Below, in pieces: positions 62,649 through 64,000 of a stretch of 64,000 nucleotides of DNA. Numbering within the stretch: the stretch's first letter is position 1; each line of letters begins with the position of its first letter. The stretch lies in contig NZ_CALFXI010000111.1 in NCBI RefSeq assembly GCF_937958065.1, forward strand, positions 1-64,000, given 5' to 3'. The stretch comes from an uncultured Steroidobacter sp. GTDB lineage: Bacteria; Pseudomonadota; Gammaproteobacteria; Steroidobacterales; Steroidobacteraceae. The notes below the pieces were generated by a model that had not been told where the DNA came from, made no database searches, and saw nothing but the letters and a program-made list of their open reading frames with translations. Position numbers and translations under genes: made by a program.

Positions 62649-63482
62649 GTGATCGAAGCGCCGACGCTGGCCAGCCAGGATGGGCGGCTTCACTGTCGTC
62701 TTTGCGGGGGCACGCTGCAGAGGCGCTTCCGCCGGCGGGTGCTCGAAAAGTACGACGTAGCCTATTTGCAATGCGAGCAGTGCCGGTCATTGCAGACCGA
62801 GCCGCCGTATTGGCTCGATGAGGCGTATCGCGAGAACAACTTGTCTCATCTCGATACGGGCGCGGCGCAACGCAATCTGCACAACCTCGCCGCGTGCTGG
62901 TCGATTGCCAAAGTCCTGCGGCTGAGCAATGTGCTGGATGTCGGCGGCGGCGACGGCCTGTTATGCCGGCTGTTGCGCGACTACCAGATCAATTGCTTCG
63001 TGCACGATCGTTATGCGAAGCCGAGCTACGCGCAAGGTTTCGATGTTCCAGACTTCACCACGCCGGAGTTGATCCTCGCCTTCGAGGTGTTCGAACACTA
63101 TCCTCAGCCGCGCGATGAGCTGGATGCGCTGTTCGAACCGGAACCCCTGGCGCTGCTGGCCAGCACGGCGATCTACACGGATCAGGGCGAGGACTGGTGG
63201 TATCTGGCCTCGGACGCCGGCCAGCATGTGTTCTTTTATAGCCGCTCGGCGCTGGATCGGGTGGCGCGCGACCATCGCTACGACCTGCTGACCAGCGGCG
63301 GATATTTGTTATTTCTTCGGCACGGCTCGTTCAGCGCCACGCAACGGGCGCTGGCCAGGCTCGTGCTGAAATCTACAGCAAGGCGACTGACGCAGGCGCT
63401 GCTGGCCATGCGCTCTGCGGACGGCGTGCGGAAGGATCACCTGCGGCAGACGGAAAAATCGAGTTCAGGCCGACGCGGCTGA
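62649..63482 (+). CDS. Zinc-ribbon class I methyltransferase
   Basis: A 277-residue protein starting at GTG (GAGGAA upstream). The N-terminal zinc ribbon CRLCGG and CEQCRS is followed by a Methyltransf_23-like fold with the SAM loop VLDVGGGDGLLCRLL and LAFEVFEHYPQPRDELD. The substrate is unknown; the class is common among sugar- and small-molecule-modifying enzymes. The last 18 bases overlap the end of the convergent LacI-family gene. A related zinc-ribbon methyltransferase lies at 1231-1956. Confidence 0.85.
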   Translation: MIEAPTLASQDGRLHCRLCGGTLQRRFRRRVLEKYDVAYLQCEQCRSLQTEPPYWLDEAYRENNLSHLDTGAAQRNLHNLAACWSIAKVLRLSNVLDVGGGDGLLCRLLRDYQINCFVHDRYAKPSYAQGFDVPDFTTPELILAFEVFEHYPQPRDELDALFEPEPLALLASTAIYTDQGEDWWYLASDAGQHVFFYSRSALDRVARDHRYDLLTSGGYLLFLRHGSFSATQRALARLVLKSTARRLTQALLAMRSADGVRKDHLRQTEKSSSGRRG

Positions 63483-64000
63483 ATCGGCGGGGGCGGCTCG
63501 TCGCGCGCGCCGTGGCGGCGCGGCGCTCGATTCGCGTTCGATGAGCGTGCACGGCAGGACCTTCTGCCGTCGTTTGTTTTCGTCGCCGTCGTCGGCGATC
63601 GAGGCGGCATGCAACATGCGGATGGCGCTTCGTGCCATTTCGGCGATGGGCTGGCGCGCGGTCGTGATCGCGGGTGAAACGATCGATGCAATGGGAGTGT
63701 CGTCGAACCCGACGACGGTGAGATCGTCGGGCACGATCAGACGATGACGATGTGCGATCGAGATCGCGGCGGCGGCCATGTCGTCGTTGCAGGCGATGAT
63801 GGCGGTGCACTCGCGGCACGACTGCAGAATGCGCTCGGTGGCTTCCAGTCCGGATTGGAACGTGAAAAACCCCTGCTCGACCGGGCATTCCCGGATTCCG
63901 GCCAGGGCCATCGCTCGCAGATGTCCCTGCAGCCGTTCGTTACCGCCCTTGGACGCGGGATCGCCCGCAATGAAAGTGATGTGACGATGGCCGAGCTCGA
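63465..64000 (-). CDS. LacI-family transcriptional regulator, C-terminal part (runs off the window)
   Basis: About 177 residues of a periplasmic-binding-like regulatory domain are visible: HRHITFIAGDPASKGGNERLQGHL, CTAIIACNDDMAAAAISIAHRHRL, VPDDLTVVGFDDTPIASIVSPAITT and a basic Ala/Arg-rich tail. These are standard LacI/GalR features. The DNA-binding N-terminus lies beyond 64000. Family members repress sugar-use genes until an inducer binds. It could recognise GGTAACCGGTTACC near the receptor at 52525, but this is only a possibility. Confidence 0.9.
   Translation of the reverse strand, partial: ELGHRHITFIAGDPASKGGNERLQGHLRAMALAGIRECPVEQGFFTFQSGLEATERILQSCRECTAIIACNDDMAAAAISIAHRHRLIVPDDLTVVGFDDTPIASIVSPAITTARQPIAEMARSAIRMLHAASIADDGDENKRRQKVLPCTLIERESSAAPPRRARRAAPADSAASA

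Noticed and set aside
1..64000. tRNA or rRNA genes, CRISPR arrays, insertion sequences, phage or plasmid functions
   Set aside because: No cloverleaf or TTCGA-type arms, regularly spaced repeats, transposase or integrase motifs were recognised by eye.

Overview
This GC-rich, gene-dense window reads as a chromosomal segment of a free-living Gram-negative proteobacterium. It has four large TonB-dependent receptors, secreted polysaccharide-degrading enzymes, an RND pump, sigma-54-type promoters and a tandem glycine riboswitch. The receptor style and gene mix suggest a gammaproteobacterium of the Steroidobacter kind, but that placement is inference. No rRNA, tRNA, CRISPR array, insertion sequence or phage gene was seen.

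Layout. 1-2000: the tail of an unidentified gene, a small secreted protein and a zinc-ribbon methyltransferase. 2000-7341: a TonB receptor, a strong terminator and a secreted GH43/CBM6 glycosidase. 7418-12735 (minus strand): a tight four-gene unit of LysR regulator, EF-hand-containing HupE/UreJ-2 protein, BatA/B-like VWA protein and a TPR/SH3 protein. 13095-20246: a TonB receptor whose stop codon overlaps the start of an RND adaptor, followed by the RND pump. 20292-20558: a small putative DNA-binding protein. 20562-31673 (minus strand): one long urea operon, porin-urtABCDE-ureDABCEF. 31961-36233: its presumed regulators, an NCS1 permease fused to a hybrid histidine kinase behind a sigma-54 promoter, and a LuxR-type response regulator. 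36244-37568: ureG and a divergent ureJ/hupE. 37733-40323: a DUF1326/DUF2182 pair and a lipoprotein serine hydrolase. 40668-44594: secreted PL11 rhamnogalacturonan lyase and GH5 glycosidase with a BACON domain. 44736-49557: TPR protein, cytochrome c-FTR1 iron permease, VOC protein and MFS exporter. 49547-54644: a TonB receptor with a perfect LacI-type operator, a ketopantoate-reductase-like enzyme and a PhyH dioxygenase. 54770-61450: S10 carboxypeptidase, then a sigma-54-like promoter, tandem glycine riboswitch, TonB receptor and secreted M20 amidohydrolase. 61539-64000: nitronate monooxygenase, a second zinc-ribbon methyltransferase and the C-terminal part of a LacI-family regulator.

Two themes stand out. 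The first is nitrogen acquisition. The urea system is complete (outer-membrane porin, ABC importer, urease, all accessory proteins, nickel permease, dedicated sensor). A second module pairs an outer-membrane receptor with a periplasmic amidohydrolase under a glycine riboswitch and a sigma-54-like promoter. This suggests scavenging of a glycine-yielding compound. The second theme is plant cell-wall polysaccharide use (GH43, PL11, GH5, two receptors with LacI-type operator sequences upstream). A 14-bp inverted repeat near the urea operon start recurs almost exactly between ureG and ureJ and could be the binding site of the linked response regulator.
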